Shown: piece by piece, positions 32,412 through 41,019 of the stretch | Layout: the number at the start of each line of letters is the position of its first letter | Position numbering within the stretch: the first letter of the stretch is position 1 | Source: Streptomyces sp. ATexAB-D23 | GTDB taxonomy: Bacteria; Actinomycetota; Actinomycetes; Streptomycetales; Streptomycetaceae | Direction: 5' to 3' | Length of the DNA stretch: 64,000 nucleotides | Assembly (NCBI RefSeq): GCF_000373645.1 | Contig: NZ_KB892017.1 | Span: 57,567-121,566 of the forward strand | Position numbers and translations under genes: made by a program | The notes under the pieces: generated by a model | Seen by the model: the letters and a program-made list of their open reading frames with translations, nothing else | The model's database searches: none | Told to the model about the DNA's origin: nothing

Positions 32412-33614
32412 TCAGTACGACTTCGGCAGCCCCAGCGTCTGGTGGGAGATGTAGTTCAGGATCATTTCCCTGCTGACCGGTGCGATCCTGGCCACCCGGG
32501 CGCCCGTGATCAGGGACGCGAGGCCGTACTCGCGGGTGAGACCGTTGCCGCCGAGCGTGTGCACCGCCTGGTCCACCGCCTTCACGCACGCCTCACCGGC
32601 CGCGTACTTCGCCATGTTCGCCGCCTCGCCCGCGCCGAAGTCGTCGCCCGCATCGTAGAGCCGGGCGGCCTTCTGCATCATCAGGCGGGCCAGTTCGATT
32701 TCGATGTGGGCCTGGGCCAGCGGGTGGGCGATGGCCTGGTGGGCGCCGATCGGCTCCTTCCACACCTGGCGGGTCTTCGCGTAGTCGACGGCCCGGCCGA
32801 GCGCGTAACGGCCCATGCCGATGGCGAAGGCGGCGGTCATGATGCGTTCGGGGTTGAGGCCGGCGAACAGCTGGAGCAGGCCGGCATCCTCTCCTCCATT
32901 CTCGGCTCCGCTCGAACGGGAGGGGCCCCCTCCGACCAAAGCCTCGGCCGGCAACCGCACGTCGTCCAGGACGAGTTCGAACTGCTTCTCCGGCGCCTGG
33001 ACCTCCATGTCGATCTGCGACCGCTGGAAGCCGGGTGTCTCGCGGGGGACGATGAACAGGCAGGCCTTGAGCTTGCCGGTCCTGGCGTCCTCGGTGCGGC
33101 CGACGATGAGCGTGGCGTCCGCGATGTCGACGCCGGAGACGAAGACCTTGCGGCCGGTGAGCAGCCAGTCCTCGCCGTCGCGGCGGGCGGTGGTGGTGAT
33201 GCGGTGCGAGTTGGAGCCGGCGTCGGGCTCGGTGATGCCGAAGGCCATGGTGAGGGAGCCGTCGGCGAGACCGGCCAGCCACTGCCGCTTCTGCTCCTCG
33301 GTGCCGAAGCGGGCTATCACCGTGCCGCAGATCGCGGGCGAGACGATCATCATGAGAAGGGGCGAGCCGCAGGCCCCCAACTCCTCCAGAACGATGGAGA
33401 GTTCGGCCATCCCCGCACCCCCGCCGCCGTACTCCTCCGGGAGGTTCACGCCGAGGAAGCCGGCCTTCGCCGCCTCCGCCCACAGCTCGCGCGGGTGGGC
33501 GCCCTCGCTGACGAGGGAGGTCATGTAGGCGCGGCCGTACCGCTTTCCGAGGGCGGCGACGGCGGCGCGCAGGGCCTGGTGCTCTTCGGTTTCGAGGACG
33601 GTGCTCGTGCTCAT
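32412..33614 (-). CDS. acyl-CoA dehydrogenase
   Basis: The 400-residue flavoprotein has the family signatures TMAFGITEPDAGSNSHRITT and LGGNGLTREYGLASLITGAR plus the C-terminal domain YALGRAVDYAKTRQVWKEPI. It introduces the alpha-beta double bond before carboxylation, as citronellyl- or isovaleryl-CoA dehydrogenases do in Atu/Liu pathways. Its start overlaps the stop of the biotin-subunit gene (ATGA). A Gly/Ser-rich loop near residue 230 (VGGGPSRSSGAENGGEDAGL) is longer than usual. Confidence 0.92.
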   Translation of the reverse strand: MSTSTVLETEEHQALRAAVAALGKRYGRAYMTSLVSEGAHPRELWAEAAKAGFLGVNLPEEYGGGGAGMAELSIVLEELGACGSPLLMMIVSPAICGTVIARFGTEEQKRQWLAGLADGSLTMAFGITEPDAGSNSHRITTTARRDGEDWLLTGRKVFVSGVDIADATLIVGRTEDARTGKLKACLFIVPRETPGFQRSQIDMEVQAPEKQFELVLDDVRLPAEALVGGGPSRSSGAENGGEDAGLLQLFAGLNPERIMTAAFAIGMGRYALGRAVDYAKTRQVWKEPIGAHQAIAHPLAQAHIEIELARLMMQKAARLYDAGDDFGAGEAANMAKYAAGEACVKAVDQAVHTLGGNGLTREYGLASLITGARVARIAPVSREMILNYISHQTLGLPKSY

Positions 33615-35569
33615 GCGTGCTCCTCAGCAGAGTCTGCGGATTCCGTGACGACGGCGAGCAGGGCGCCCACCTCCACCTGGAGGCCGGGCGCGGCGTGCAG
33701 GGCGGTGAGGGTGCCGGAGGCGGGGGCGAGGACGCGGTGCTCCATCTTCATCGCCTCCAGCCAGATCAGCGGCTGCCCGGCCTCGACGGTGGCCCCGGCG
33801 GCCAGGCCGTCGGCGAGGCGGACGACGGTGCCGGGCATGGGGGCGAGCAGGGAGCCGGGTTCGGTGCGGGCGGCGGGGTCGGTGAAGCGGGGCAGGGCGG
33901 TGAAGGTGTACGCGCCGGAGGCGGTGTCCACGTACGCCCGGCCGTCGCGTACGGCCACGTGGAAGACGCGGGTCACGCCGTCGATGTCGAGCGTGGCCCG
34001 GATCCGGTCGGCGGAGAGTACGCGGACGCCCTCGGTGCCGACGGCCAGGCCGTCGCGGGTGGGGCGGTAGGTGATCTCGTACTCGCGGCCGTCCGGTTCA
34101 CTGCGGTAGCGCCGGAGCTGGGGCTGCGAGGGGAGGTTGCGCCAGGCGCCGAATCGCATGAACCCCCCGGCGTTGAGCGTGGCGTTGCGGGCGGCCTCGA
34201 CGACGGCGGCGGCGGTCGCGGCGTGCCGCGCGGACGTCTCGTCGGGCCCGGGGGTCAGGGCGGCCAGGTGGCGGTCGTAGAAGCCGGTGTCCAGGCGGGC
34301 CGCCAGGAAGTCCGGGTGGCGCAGGGAGTGGACGAGCAGCTCCCGGTTGGTGACCGGGCCGTGGATACGGGTGCGCTCCAGGGCGCGGGCGAGGAGCCGT
34401 ACGGCCTTGTTGCGGGAGGGGGCGTGGGCGATGACCTTGGCGAGCATCGGGTCGTAGTGCACGCCGATGGTGTCGCCGCCCGTGTAGCCGGTGTCCAGCC
34501 GCAGACCAGGCTCGTCCGGCACGTCGAACGAGAGCAGTGCTCCGGTCTGCGGCTGCCAGTCCCGCGCCGGGTCCTCCGCGTAGAGCCGGGCCTCGATGGC
34601 GTGCCCGCTGGGCTCGGGCGGCGTGGCGGCGGGCAGTGGCTCGCCCTCCGCGATCCGGAGTTGCAGGGCGACCAGGTCGAGCCCGAACACGGCCTCCGTG
34701 ACGGGGTGTTCGACCTGGAGGCGGGTGTTCATCTCCAGGAAGTACGGGCGCCCGTCGGCGGCGACCAGGAATTCGACGGTGCCGGCGCCCCGGTATCCGA
34801 CCGCGCGGGCGGCGGCGACGGCGGCCTCGTGGAGGCGTTCCGGCAGCTCGTCGGTCAGGCCGGGCGCGGGGGCCTCCTCGATGACCTTCTGGTGGCGGCG
34901 CTGGAGCGAACAGTCCCGGGTGCCGAGCGCCCAGACCCCGTCGTGGTCGTCGGCCATGATCTGGACCTCGACGTGCCGGCCGCGCTCCACGTACGGCTCG
35001 GCGAAGACCTCCCCGTCCCCGAACGCGGACAGCGCCTCGGCCCCGGCGGCGGCCAACTCTCCGGGCAGCGCGCTCAGTTCCCGTACGATCCGCATCCCGC
35101 GCCCGCCACCGCCCGCCGCCGCCTTCAGCAGCAGCGGCAGGTCGTCGGCGGTGGCGGCGGCCGGGTCCACGGGGGCGAGGAGCGGCACCCCGGCGGCGGC
35201 CATCAGTTCCTTGGCGCGGGTCTTGGACGCCATCAGCTCGATGGCCCTGGCCGGCGGCCCGACCCATACGAGCCCGGCGTCCCGCACGGCGGCGGCGAAG
35301 CCCGCGTTCTCGGAGAGGAAGCCGTACCCGGGGTGCACGGCGTCCGCCCCGGCGGCGAGCGCGGCGGCCACGACGAGGTCGCCGCGCAGATACGTGTCGG
35401 CGGGGGCCGCACCCGGCAGCCGTACGGCGGTGTCGGCCTCCCGGACGTGCAGGGCGCCGGCGTCCGCGTCGGAGTACACGGCGACGGTGGCGATGCCGAG
35501 CGCCCGGCAGGTGCGGAAGATCCGGCAGGCGATCTCGCCCCGGTTGGCGACGAGCAGGCTGGTGATCAC
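33611..35569 (-). CDS. biotin-dependent acyl-CoA carboxylase, biotin carboxylase/BCCP subunit
   Basis: The 652-residue subunit has an N-terminal biotin carboxylase (SLLVANRGEIACRIFRTCRA; PGYGFLSENAGF; LKAAAGGGGRGMRIVREL; FLEMNTRLQVEHPVTEAVFG), a linker and a C-terminal biotinyl domain with EAMKMEHRVLAP (biotinyl Lys). This is the alpha subunit of methylcrotonyl- or geranyl-CoA carboxylase type enzymes. GTG 35569 lies just after the carboxyltransferase stop, with GAGG between them, and its own stop overlaps the dehydrogenase ATG. The substrate is inferred from the AtuA-like neighbour. Confidence 0.93.
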   Translation of the reverse strand: MITSLLVANRGEIACRIFRTCRALGIATVAVYSDADAGALHVREADTAVRLPGAAPADTYLRGDLVVAAALAAGADAVHPGYGFLSENAGFAAAVRDAGLVWVGPPARAIELMASKTRAKELMAAAGVPLLAPVDPAAATADDLPLLLKAAAGGGGRGMRIVRELSALPGELAAAGAEALSAFGDGEVFAEPYVERGRHVEVQIMADDHDGVWALGTRDCSLQRRHQKVIEEAPAPGLTDELPERLHEAAVAAARAVGYRGAGTVEFLVAADGRPYFLEMNTRLQVEHPVTEAVFGLDLVALQLRIAEGEPLPAATPPEPSGHAIEARLYAEDPARDWQPQTGALLSFDVPDEPGLRLDTGYTGGDTIGVHYDPMLAKVIAHAPSRNKAVRLLARALERTRIHGPVTNRELLVHSLRHPDFLAARLDTGFYDRHLAALTPGPDETSARHAATAAAVVEAARNATLNAGGFMRFGAWRNLPSQPQLRRYRSEPDGREYEITYRPTRDGLAVGTEGVRVLSADRIRATLDIDGVTRVFHVAVRDGRAYVDTASGAYTFTALPRFTDPAARTEPGSLLAPMPGTVVRLADGLAAGATVEAGQPLIWLEAMKMEHRVLAPASGTLTALHAAPGLQVEVGALLAVVTESADSAEEHA

Positions 35570-35577
35570 TTCACTCC

Positions 35578-37185
35578 TCACATCCGGAAGACGCCGAAGC
35601 CGCCGCGGGCGCCCTCGACCGGTGCGGTGTGGATGGCGGACAGGCACATCCCGAGGACGGTCCTGGTGTCGCGCGGGTCGATGACCCCGTCGTCGTACAG
35701 CCGCCCGGACAGGAACATCGGCAGGGACTCGGACTCGATCTGCTGCTCGACCATGGCGCGCAGTCCGGCGTCGGCCTCGTCGTCGTAAGGACGCCCCTTC
35801 GCGGCGGCCGAGGCGCGGGCGACGATGGAGAGCACCCCGGCCAGTTGCTGCGGCCCCATGACGGCGGACTTGCTGCTGGGCCAGGCGAAGAGGAAGCGCG
35901 GGTCGTAGGCCCGGCCGCACATGCCGTAGTGCCCGGCGCCGTAGGAGGCGCCCATCAGGACCGACAGGTGCGGGACCTTCGAGTTGGACACCGCGTTGAT
36001 CATCATGGCGCCGTGCTTGATGATGCCGCCCTGCTCGTACTCCTTGCCGACCATGTAGCCGGTGGTGTTGTGCAGGAAGAGGAGGGGGATGTCGCGCTGG
36101 TTGGCGAGCTGGATGAACTGGGCGGCCTTCTGCGACTCCTCGCTGAACAGCACGCCCTGCGCGTTGGCGAGGATGCCGACCGGGTAGCCGTGCAGCCGCG
36201 CCCAGCCGGTGACCAGGCTCGTCCCGTACAGCGGTTTGAACGCGTCGAAGTCCGAGCCGTCGACCAGCCGGGCGATGACCTCGCGCGGGTCGAACGGCAC
36301 CTTCAGGTCCCCGGGCACGATGCCGATCAGCTCGTCCTCGTCGTACTTCGGCGGTTCGGCGGGGCCCGGATCGCTGTGCGCCTTGCGCCAGTTGAGGCGG
36401 GCGACGATGCGGCGGGCCTGGCGCAGGGCGTCCTGCTCGTCCACGGCGAAGTGGTCGGCGAGCCCGGACGTACGGGCGTGCATCGCGGCGCCGCCGAGCG
36501 ATTCGTCGTCGCTCTCCTCACCGGTCGCCATCTTCACCAGGGGCGGGCCGCCCAGGAAGACCTTGGACCGCTCCTCGATCATGACGGTGTGGTCGGACAT
36601 ACCGGGCACGTACGCCCCGCCGGCGGTGGAGTTGCCGAAGACCACGGCCACGGTCGGGATGCCGGCGGCGGAGAGCCGGGTGAGGTCGCGGAAGAGCGCG
36701 CCGCCGGGGATGAAGATCTCCTTCTGGGACGGCAGATCGGCGCCGCCCGACTCGACCAGGCTGATGACGGGGAGCCGGTTGGCGAAGGCGATCTCGTTGG
36801 CGCGCAGCGCCTTCTTCAGCGTCCACGGGTTGGACGCGCCGCCGCGTACGGTCGGGTCGTTGGCGGTGATCAGGCACTCCACGCCCTCCACCACCCCGAT
36901 CCCGGTGACGAGCGAGGCGCCCACGGTGTATCCGGGGGCCTCGCTGCCCCAGGCGGCCAGCGGCGACAGTTCGAGGAACGGGGTGTCCCGGTCGACCAGC
37001 AGCTCGATGCGCTCGCGGGCCAGCAGCTTGCCGCGCGAACGGTGCCGCTCGACGTACTTCGTGCCGCCGCCCTCCAGCGCCTTGGCGTGCGCGGCGTCCA
37101 GCTCGGCGAGCTTGTCGAGCATGGCGGCCCGGTTGGCCGCGTATTCGGGGCTCGCGGTGTCGAGCCCGGTGGGCAGGACGGTCAT
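35578..37185 (-). CDS. acyl-CoA carboxylase, carboxyltransferase (beta) subunit
   Basis: The 535-residue protein has both carboxyltransferase half-domains. The N half has RHRSRGKLLARERIELLVDR and KKALRANEIAFANRLPVISL VESGGADLPSQ. The C half has FIQLANQRDIPLLFLHNTTG, YMVGKEYEQGGIIKHGAMMI and SYGAGHYGMCGRAYDPRFLF. It closely fits methylcrotonyl/geranyl-CoA carboxylase beta subunits. ATG 37185 overlaps the AtuA-like gene stop. It transfers the carboxyl group from biotin to the acyl-CoA. Confidence 0.94.
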   Translation of the reverse strand: MTVLPTGLDTASPEYAANRAAMLDKLAELDAAHAKALEGGGTKYVERHRSRGKLLARERIELLVDRDTPFLELSPLAAWGSEAPGYTVGASLVTGIGVVEGVECLITANDPTVRGGASNPWTLKKALRANEIAFANRLPVISLVESGGADLPSQKEIFIPGGALFRDLTRLSAAGIPTVAVVFGNSTAGGAYVPGMSDHTVMIEERSKVFLGGPPLVKMATGEESDDESLGGAAMHARTSGLADHFAVDEQDALRQARRIVARLNWRKAHSDPGPAEPPKYDEDELIGIVPGDLKVPFDPREVIARLVDGSDFDAFKPLYGTSLVTGWARLHGYPVGILANAQGVLFSEESQKAAQFIQLANQRDIPLLFLHNTTGYMVGKEYEQGGIIKHGAMMINAVSNSKVPHLSVLMGASYGAGHYGMCGRAYDPRFLFAWPSSKSAVMGPQQLAGVLSIVARASAAAKGRPYDDEADAGLRAMVEQQIESESLPMFLSGRLYDDGVIDPRDTRTVLGMCLSAIHTAPVEGARGGFGVFRM

Positions 37186-39002
37186 ACGTGGTCCTCCGGC
37201 TCCAGCAGGGTCACGGGTATGTCCAGGTGGCGTGAGCGCAGCCACTCCCCCACGGCCTTGGCCTGCGGGTCGAAGCGGTGCTGGGCGGCGACCCCTTCGC
37301 CGAGCAGCCCGTGGACGGTGAAGTTCAGGGCGCGCAGGTTCGGCAGGACGTGGCGTACGACGGTGAGTCCGGCGGTCTCCGGGAGGAGAGCGCGCAGTCG
37401 TTCGACGGTCAGTTCGTGGGCCAGCCAGCGCCACGCCTCGTCGTCCCGGGCCCACACGCCGACGTTGGCGTCCCCGCCCTTGTCCCCGCTGCGGGCCCCG
37501 GCGACCCGGCCGAGGGGCGCGCGGCGGGTCGGCCCCGGCGCCAACGGCGCCGGCAGCGGCGGCTGTTCGACGTCCGCCAGGGGCCGCGTCCGTACGGGGT
37601 GCGCGACGGTCCGGCGCGTCCCGTCCGGAGTCACGGCGACGTGCTCGACCTCCCCCGCCGGTACGTACCCGGCCTCGAACACGCCGTAGGGCGCGCTCTT
37701 GCCGGGCGGGGCGGTGACGTGGAAGCCGGGGTAGCTGCCGAGGGCGAGTTCGATCGCGGCGCCGGACAGCGCGCGCCCGACGGGGTCCGGCTCCCGGTCG
37801 CGGACGACGAGCCGGAGCAGGGCGCTCGCGGTCTCCTCGGTGTCGGCGTCGGGCCTGTCCGTACGGGCCAGCTCCCAGCGCACCTCGTCGGGCTGCCGTC
37901 CGGCGCGCGCGAAGGCGTCCGCGAACTGGTCCCGCACGAGCCGTGCCTTGGCCTCGATGTCGAGCCCGGTGAGCACGAAGACGACCTCGTTGCGCCAGCC
38001 GCCGAGCCGGGTGAGCCCGGCCTTGAGGGTGGGCGGGGGTGCCTCGCCTCGCACGCCGGAGATCCTGACCCGGTCCGGCCCGTCGGACGACAGCCGTACG
38101 GTGTCGAGCCGGGCGGTGACATCGGGGCCCGCGTACCTGGCTCCCCCGGTCTCGTACAGGAGTTGGGCGGTGACGGTGCCGAGGTCGACCACGCCGCCCG
38201 TGCTGTCGTGCTTGGTGATGACGGACGTGCCGTCGGCGTGGATCTCGGCCACGGGGAAGCCGGGGCGGCGGATGTCGTGGGCGCGGAAGAAGGAGTAGTT
38301 GCCGCCCGTGGCCTGTGTCCCGCACTCCAGGACGTGCCCGGCGACGACGGCCCCGGCGAGCGCGTCGTGATCCTCCGGGCCCCAGCCGAAGTGGGCGGCG
38401 GCGGGCCCGGTGACGAGGGCGGCGTCGGTGACCCGGCCGGTGACGACGACATCGGCCCCGGCCCGCAGGCAGGCGGCGATGCCCGCGCCGCCGAGGTAGG
38501 CGTTGGCGGTGAGGAACCCCTCCGGTACGGGCAGGCTGTCGCCCTCGACATGGGCGACGCGCACGGGCACGCCGACCTTCCCGGCCAGCTCGCGCACCGC
38601 GTCGGCCAGCCCGGCCGGGTTGAGCCCGCCCGCGTTGGCGACGATCCGCACGCCCCGCTCGTGGGCGAGCCCGAGCCCCTCCTCCAACTGCCGCAGGAAC
38701 GTGGTGGCGTAGCCGCGCGCGGGGTCCTTGAGGCGGCCTCGGCCGAGGATGAGCATGGTCAGCTCGGCGAGGTAGTCACCGGTCAGGACGTCCAGGGGGC
38801 CGCCGGTCAGCATCTCGCGCACCGCGTCGAAGCGGTCGCCGTAGAACCCGGAGGCGTTGCCTATACGGAGGGGCGGGGGCGCCGGGGACCCGGACGCCGG
38901 GGACGCGGACACCGGGGACGCGGACACCGGGGACGGGGCCGACGGGGACCCGGGCGCCGGGGACGCGGACGCCGGGGACCCGGACGCCGGGGGCGGGGTC
39001 AT
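37182..39002 (-). CDS. AtuA-like protein (DUF1446) with expanded Pro/Ser/Ala N-terminus
   Basis: The 606-residue protein has the AtuA core LRIGNASGFYGDRFDAVREM, LTGDYLAELTMLILGRGRLK and GADVVVTGRVTDAALVTGPA, and the C-terminal ferredoxin-like domain PLGRVAGARSGDKGGDANVG. AtuA is required for acyclic terpene utilisation, but its reaction is not established. The first ~45 residues are a tandem PASASPVSASP-type repeat absent from typical homologs, which begin near LRIGNASG. The start is nonetheless fixed by the ATGA overlap with the upstream gene. Confidence 0.85.
   Translation of the reverse strand: MTPPPASGSPASASPAPGSPSAPSPVSASPVSASPASGSPAPPPLRIGNASGFYGDRFDAVREMLTGGPLDVLTGDYLAELTMLILGRGRLKDPARGYATTFLRQLEEGLGLAHERGVRIVANAGGLNPAGLADAVRELAGKVGVPVRVAHVEGDSLPVPEGFLTANAYLGGAGIAACLRAGADVVVTGRVTDAALVTGPAAAHFGWGPEDHDALAGAVVAGHVLECGTQATGGNYSFFRAHDIRRPGFPVAEIHADGTSVITKHDSTGGVVDLGTVTAQLLYETGGARYAGPDVTARLDTVRLSSDGPDRVRISGVRGEAPPPTLKAGLTRLGGWRNEVVFVLTGLDIEAKARLVRDQFADAFARAGRQPDEVRWELARTDRPDADTEETASALLRLVVRDREPDPVGRALSGAAIELALGSYPGFHVTAPPGKSAPYGVFEAGYVPAGEVEHVAVTPDGTRRTVAHPVRTRPLADVEQPPLPAPLAPGPTRRAPLGRVAGARSGDKGGDANVGVWARDDEAWRWLAHELTVERLRALLPETAGLTVVRHVLPNLRALNFTVHGLLGEGVAAQHRFDPQAKAVGEWLRSRHLDIPVTLLEPEDHV
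38880..38998. repeat. in-frame GC-rich tandem repeat in the AtuA-like gene
   Basis: Variants of a short unit built from GGGGACGCGGACACC and GGGGACCCGGACGCC recur about eight times. They encode the Ser-Pro-Ala extension. The copies are out of phase with each other in sequence but stay in the reading frame, which implies slippage or recombination under frame selection. Confidence 0.8.
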
Positions 39003-39793
39003 CGGGGGGCCTTCGGGGGGCGGCCCGGACCGGCGGGGCCGGCGAAGGCCTGGGCGACGGAGAGCCAGGTGTCGGCGTCGGCCCCCTCCGCCCGGACGGC
39101 GAGGTCGTCACGGTGGGCGCGCTGGGTGACGAGCAGGCAGAAGTCGTGCAGCGGCCCGGTGACGCGCTGGGCGGCGCCCTCGGGCCCGTACGCGATCAAC
39201 TCGCCGTCCGGCGCGGTCAGTTCCACCCGGAACTCCTCGCCGGGCGGCTGCATCCCCCGGACGAGGAAGGCGTAGTCGCGGGCCCGGACCCCGATGCGCG
39301 CGACGTGCCGCAGCCGGGCGGTGGGGGTGCGGGTGGCCCCGAGGGCGTCGGCGACGTCCTGGCCGTGCGCCCAGGTCTCCATGAGCCGCCCGGTCGCGAC
39401 GGACGCGACGCTCATCGGCGGCCCGTACCAGGGGAACTTCGCCCCGGCGGGCGCCGCCCGCAGGGCCTCCTGCAACCGCTCGCGCCCCTCCCGCCAGCGG
39501 GCGAGCAGCGCGTCCGGGGCGTACGCGGCGACGATCTCCCCGGCGGCCACGTCGACGAAGCCCTCGGGGTCCTTCATCGCCTTCGCCACCTCGTCGCCGA
39601 ACCTCCCGGGGTCGGTGACGGAGATCAGCGCGACGTCGTCGGTCCAGCTCAGGTGGGCGATCTGGTGGGCGACGCTCCACCCCTCGGCGGGGGTCGCCCC
39701 CGCCCACTGTCTCGCGCTCGCCCCGGCGACGAGCAGATCGAGCTCCCGGCTCTCGCTGCGCAGATCGTCGAGCACGGCTGAGGCATCGGACAC
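38999..39793 (-). CDS. TIGR03084-family metal-binding (DinB/MDMPI-fold) protein
   Basis: The 264-residue protein is the first gene of the catabolic operon. It has DDLRSESRELDLLVAGASAR, the His motif GWSVAHQIAHLSWTDDVALI, and METWAHGQDVADALGATRTP with a second His-x3-Asp, as in mycothiol-dependent maleylpyruvate isomerase-fold proteins. Its exact role in the pathway is unknown. GTG 39793 is preceded by GGGGAG. A 22-bp operator lies 60 bp upstream. It has a C-terminal SCP2-like extension (DFCLLVTQRAHRDDLAVRAE). Confidence 0.85.
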   Translation of the reverse strand: MSDASAVLDDLRSESRELDLLVAGASARQWAGATPAEGWSVAHQIAHLSWTDDVALISVTDPGRFGDEVAKAMKDPEGFVDVAAGEIVAAYAPDALLARWREGRERLQEALRAAPAGAKFPWYGPPMSVASVATGRLMETWAHGQDVADALGATRTPTARLRHVARIGVRARDYAFLVRGMQPPGEEFRVELTAPDGELIAYGPEGAAQRVTGPLHDFCLLVTQRAHRDDLAVRAEGADADTWLSVAQAFAGPAGPGRPPKAPR

Positions 39794-39852
39794 GGTGCGC
39801 TCCCCTCGGGGCGTGGCGGTGTGCCCGGGAGCCTGCCAGCGGAACGGAAAAC

Positions 39853-39874
39853 AATCAAGCATGCTTGCATGATT
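39853..39874. promoter_or_regulatory. 22-bp dyad operator, site 2 (carboxylase operon)
   Basis: AATCAAGCATGCTTGCATGATT is identical to site 1 (21345-21366) except for the two central bases. It lies upstream of the TIGR03084 gene that opens the operon. Two copies ~18.5 kb apart, each upstream of acyl-CoA metabolism genes, indicate one shared regulator. Confidence 0.7.
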
Positions 39875-40054
39875 TTTATCGCCGTGCCCGGGGCCGCCCG
39901 CCCCTGTTAGCCTTCCGGAGGCCGTGCGAAAGACCGAGGAGGTGGTACCCGTGAACGTTGTATCGACATGGGTGCTCCCCTCAGGGGTCACGGTCGGGCG
40001 ATAGGTCGTCGTCCGGGAGCGCCGTTCCACGCGCTTTCCCCGAAAGGCACGACC

Positions 40055-40777
40055 ATGCGTTTCACCTCCGAGCAACGCCTCGACAACGGCGTCCTCGTAC
40101 GCGAATTCACCCTCGGCGAGATCCCGGGCACCCTGTGGACGCCCGCGTCCGCCGAACCGGCCCCGCTGATCCTGATGGCCCACAACGGCGGCCTGCACCG
40201 ACGGGAATCCCGGCTGGTGGGCCGGGCCCGGCAGGCCGCGTCCCACGGTTACGCGGTGGCCGCCATCGACGCCCCCGGACACGGGGACCGGCCGCGTTCC
40301 GCCGACGACGACGCGGCCCGCGCCGAATTCCGCCGGGCGATGCGGGCGGGCGAACCGGCCGACGAACTCTTCGAGGCCTTCGTCGGCCCACTGGTCGCGA
40401 AGACGGTCCCGGAATGGCGGACCACCCTGGACGCCCTCCTCGAACTGCCCGGCATCGGCGGCTCCGTCGGCTACTCGGGCTGGACCGCCGTCGGCATCCG
40501 CCTCGCGGCCACCGATCCCCGCATCCGGGCGGCCGCCTTCTTCGCCGGCGGCTACGTGCCCCGCGCCCAGCACGAGGAGGCCCGCCGGGTCACCGCCCCG
40601 CTGCTGCTCCTGCTCCAGTGGGACGACGAGGGCAACCCGCGCGGACGCGCCCTGGACCTGTTCGACGCCTTCGGCAGCGAGGAGAAGACCCTGCACGCCA
40701 ACGTGGGCGGGCACGCGGGCACCCCGTGGTTCGAGGTGGACGACGCCGAACGGTTCTTCGCACGCCACCTGAGCTAG
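40055..40777 (+). CDS. dienelactone-hydrolase-like alpha/beta hydrolase
   Basis: The 240-residue protein has LWTPASAEPAPLILMAHNGG at the oxyanion strand, AIDAPGHGDRPRSADDDAAR, the nucleophile elbow VGYSGWTAVGIRLAA with the second Gly replaced by Trp, and the acid/His region LQWDDEGNP and NVGGHAGTPW. It is likely an esterase or hydrolase of unknown substrate. ATG 40055 follows GAAAGG. The TAG stop is formed at the border of repeat copy C. Confidence 0.8.
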   Translation: MRFTSEQRLDNGVLVREFTLGEIPGTLWTPASAEPAPLILMAHNGGLHRRESRLVGRARQAASHGYAVAAIDAPGHGDRPRSADDDAARAEFRRAMRAGEPADELFEAFVGPLVAKTVPEWRTTLDALLELPGIGGSVGYSGWTAVGIRLAATDPRIRAAAFFAGGYVPRAQHEEARRVTAPLLLLLQWDDEGNPRGRALDLFDAFGSEEKTLHANVGGHAGTPWFEVDDAERFFARHLS

Positions 40778-40939
40778 TGCCGTGGCAGCCAGGGTTTGCC
40801 CCGTCGCGACGCCCGGCACGCACTCTCGCCGCACCGGACGAAAGCCCGAGTACGTCCAGTACGAGGGCTTCCGGCCGGCACGCCGAGAGCACGCACCGGA
40901 CGCCGCTCCTTCCGGGCAAACCTTGGCCGCCACGGCACT
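40776..40939. repeat. MITE-like palindromic repeat, copy C
   Basis: The arms at 40776-40801 and 40914-40939 are 26-bp inverted complements (24 of 26). Both are bordered by CTAG (CTAGTGCC / GGCACTAG). A nested inverted repeat (GAAAGCCCGAGTACGTCC / GTACGAGGGCTTCC) lies inside. The core GCACTCTCGCCGCACCGGACG is shared with copy B. It starts inside the stop codon of the hydrolase gene. Confidence 0.8.
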
Positions 40940-41019
40940 AGGAGGGGCGCCGGCCCGGCGGCGGACGGTTGCCCGCTGCCGGGCCGGACGGCCGCCGACG
41001 GGCTCGGACCGCCCGCGGG

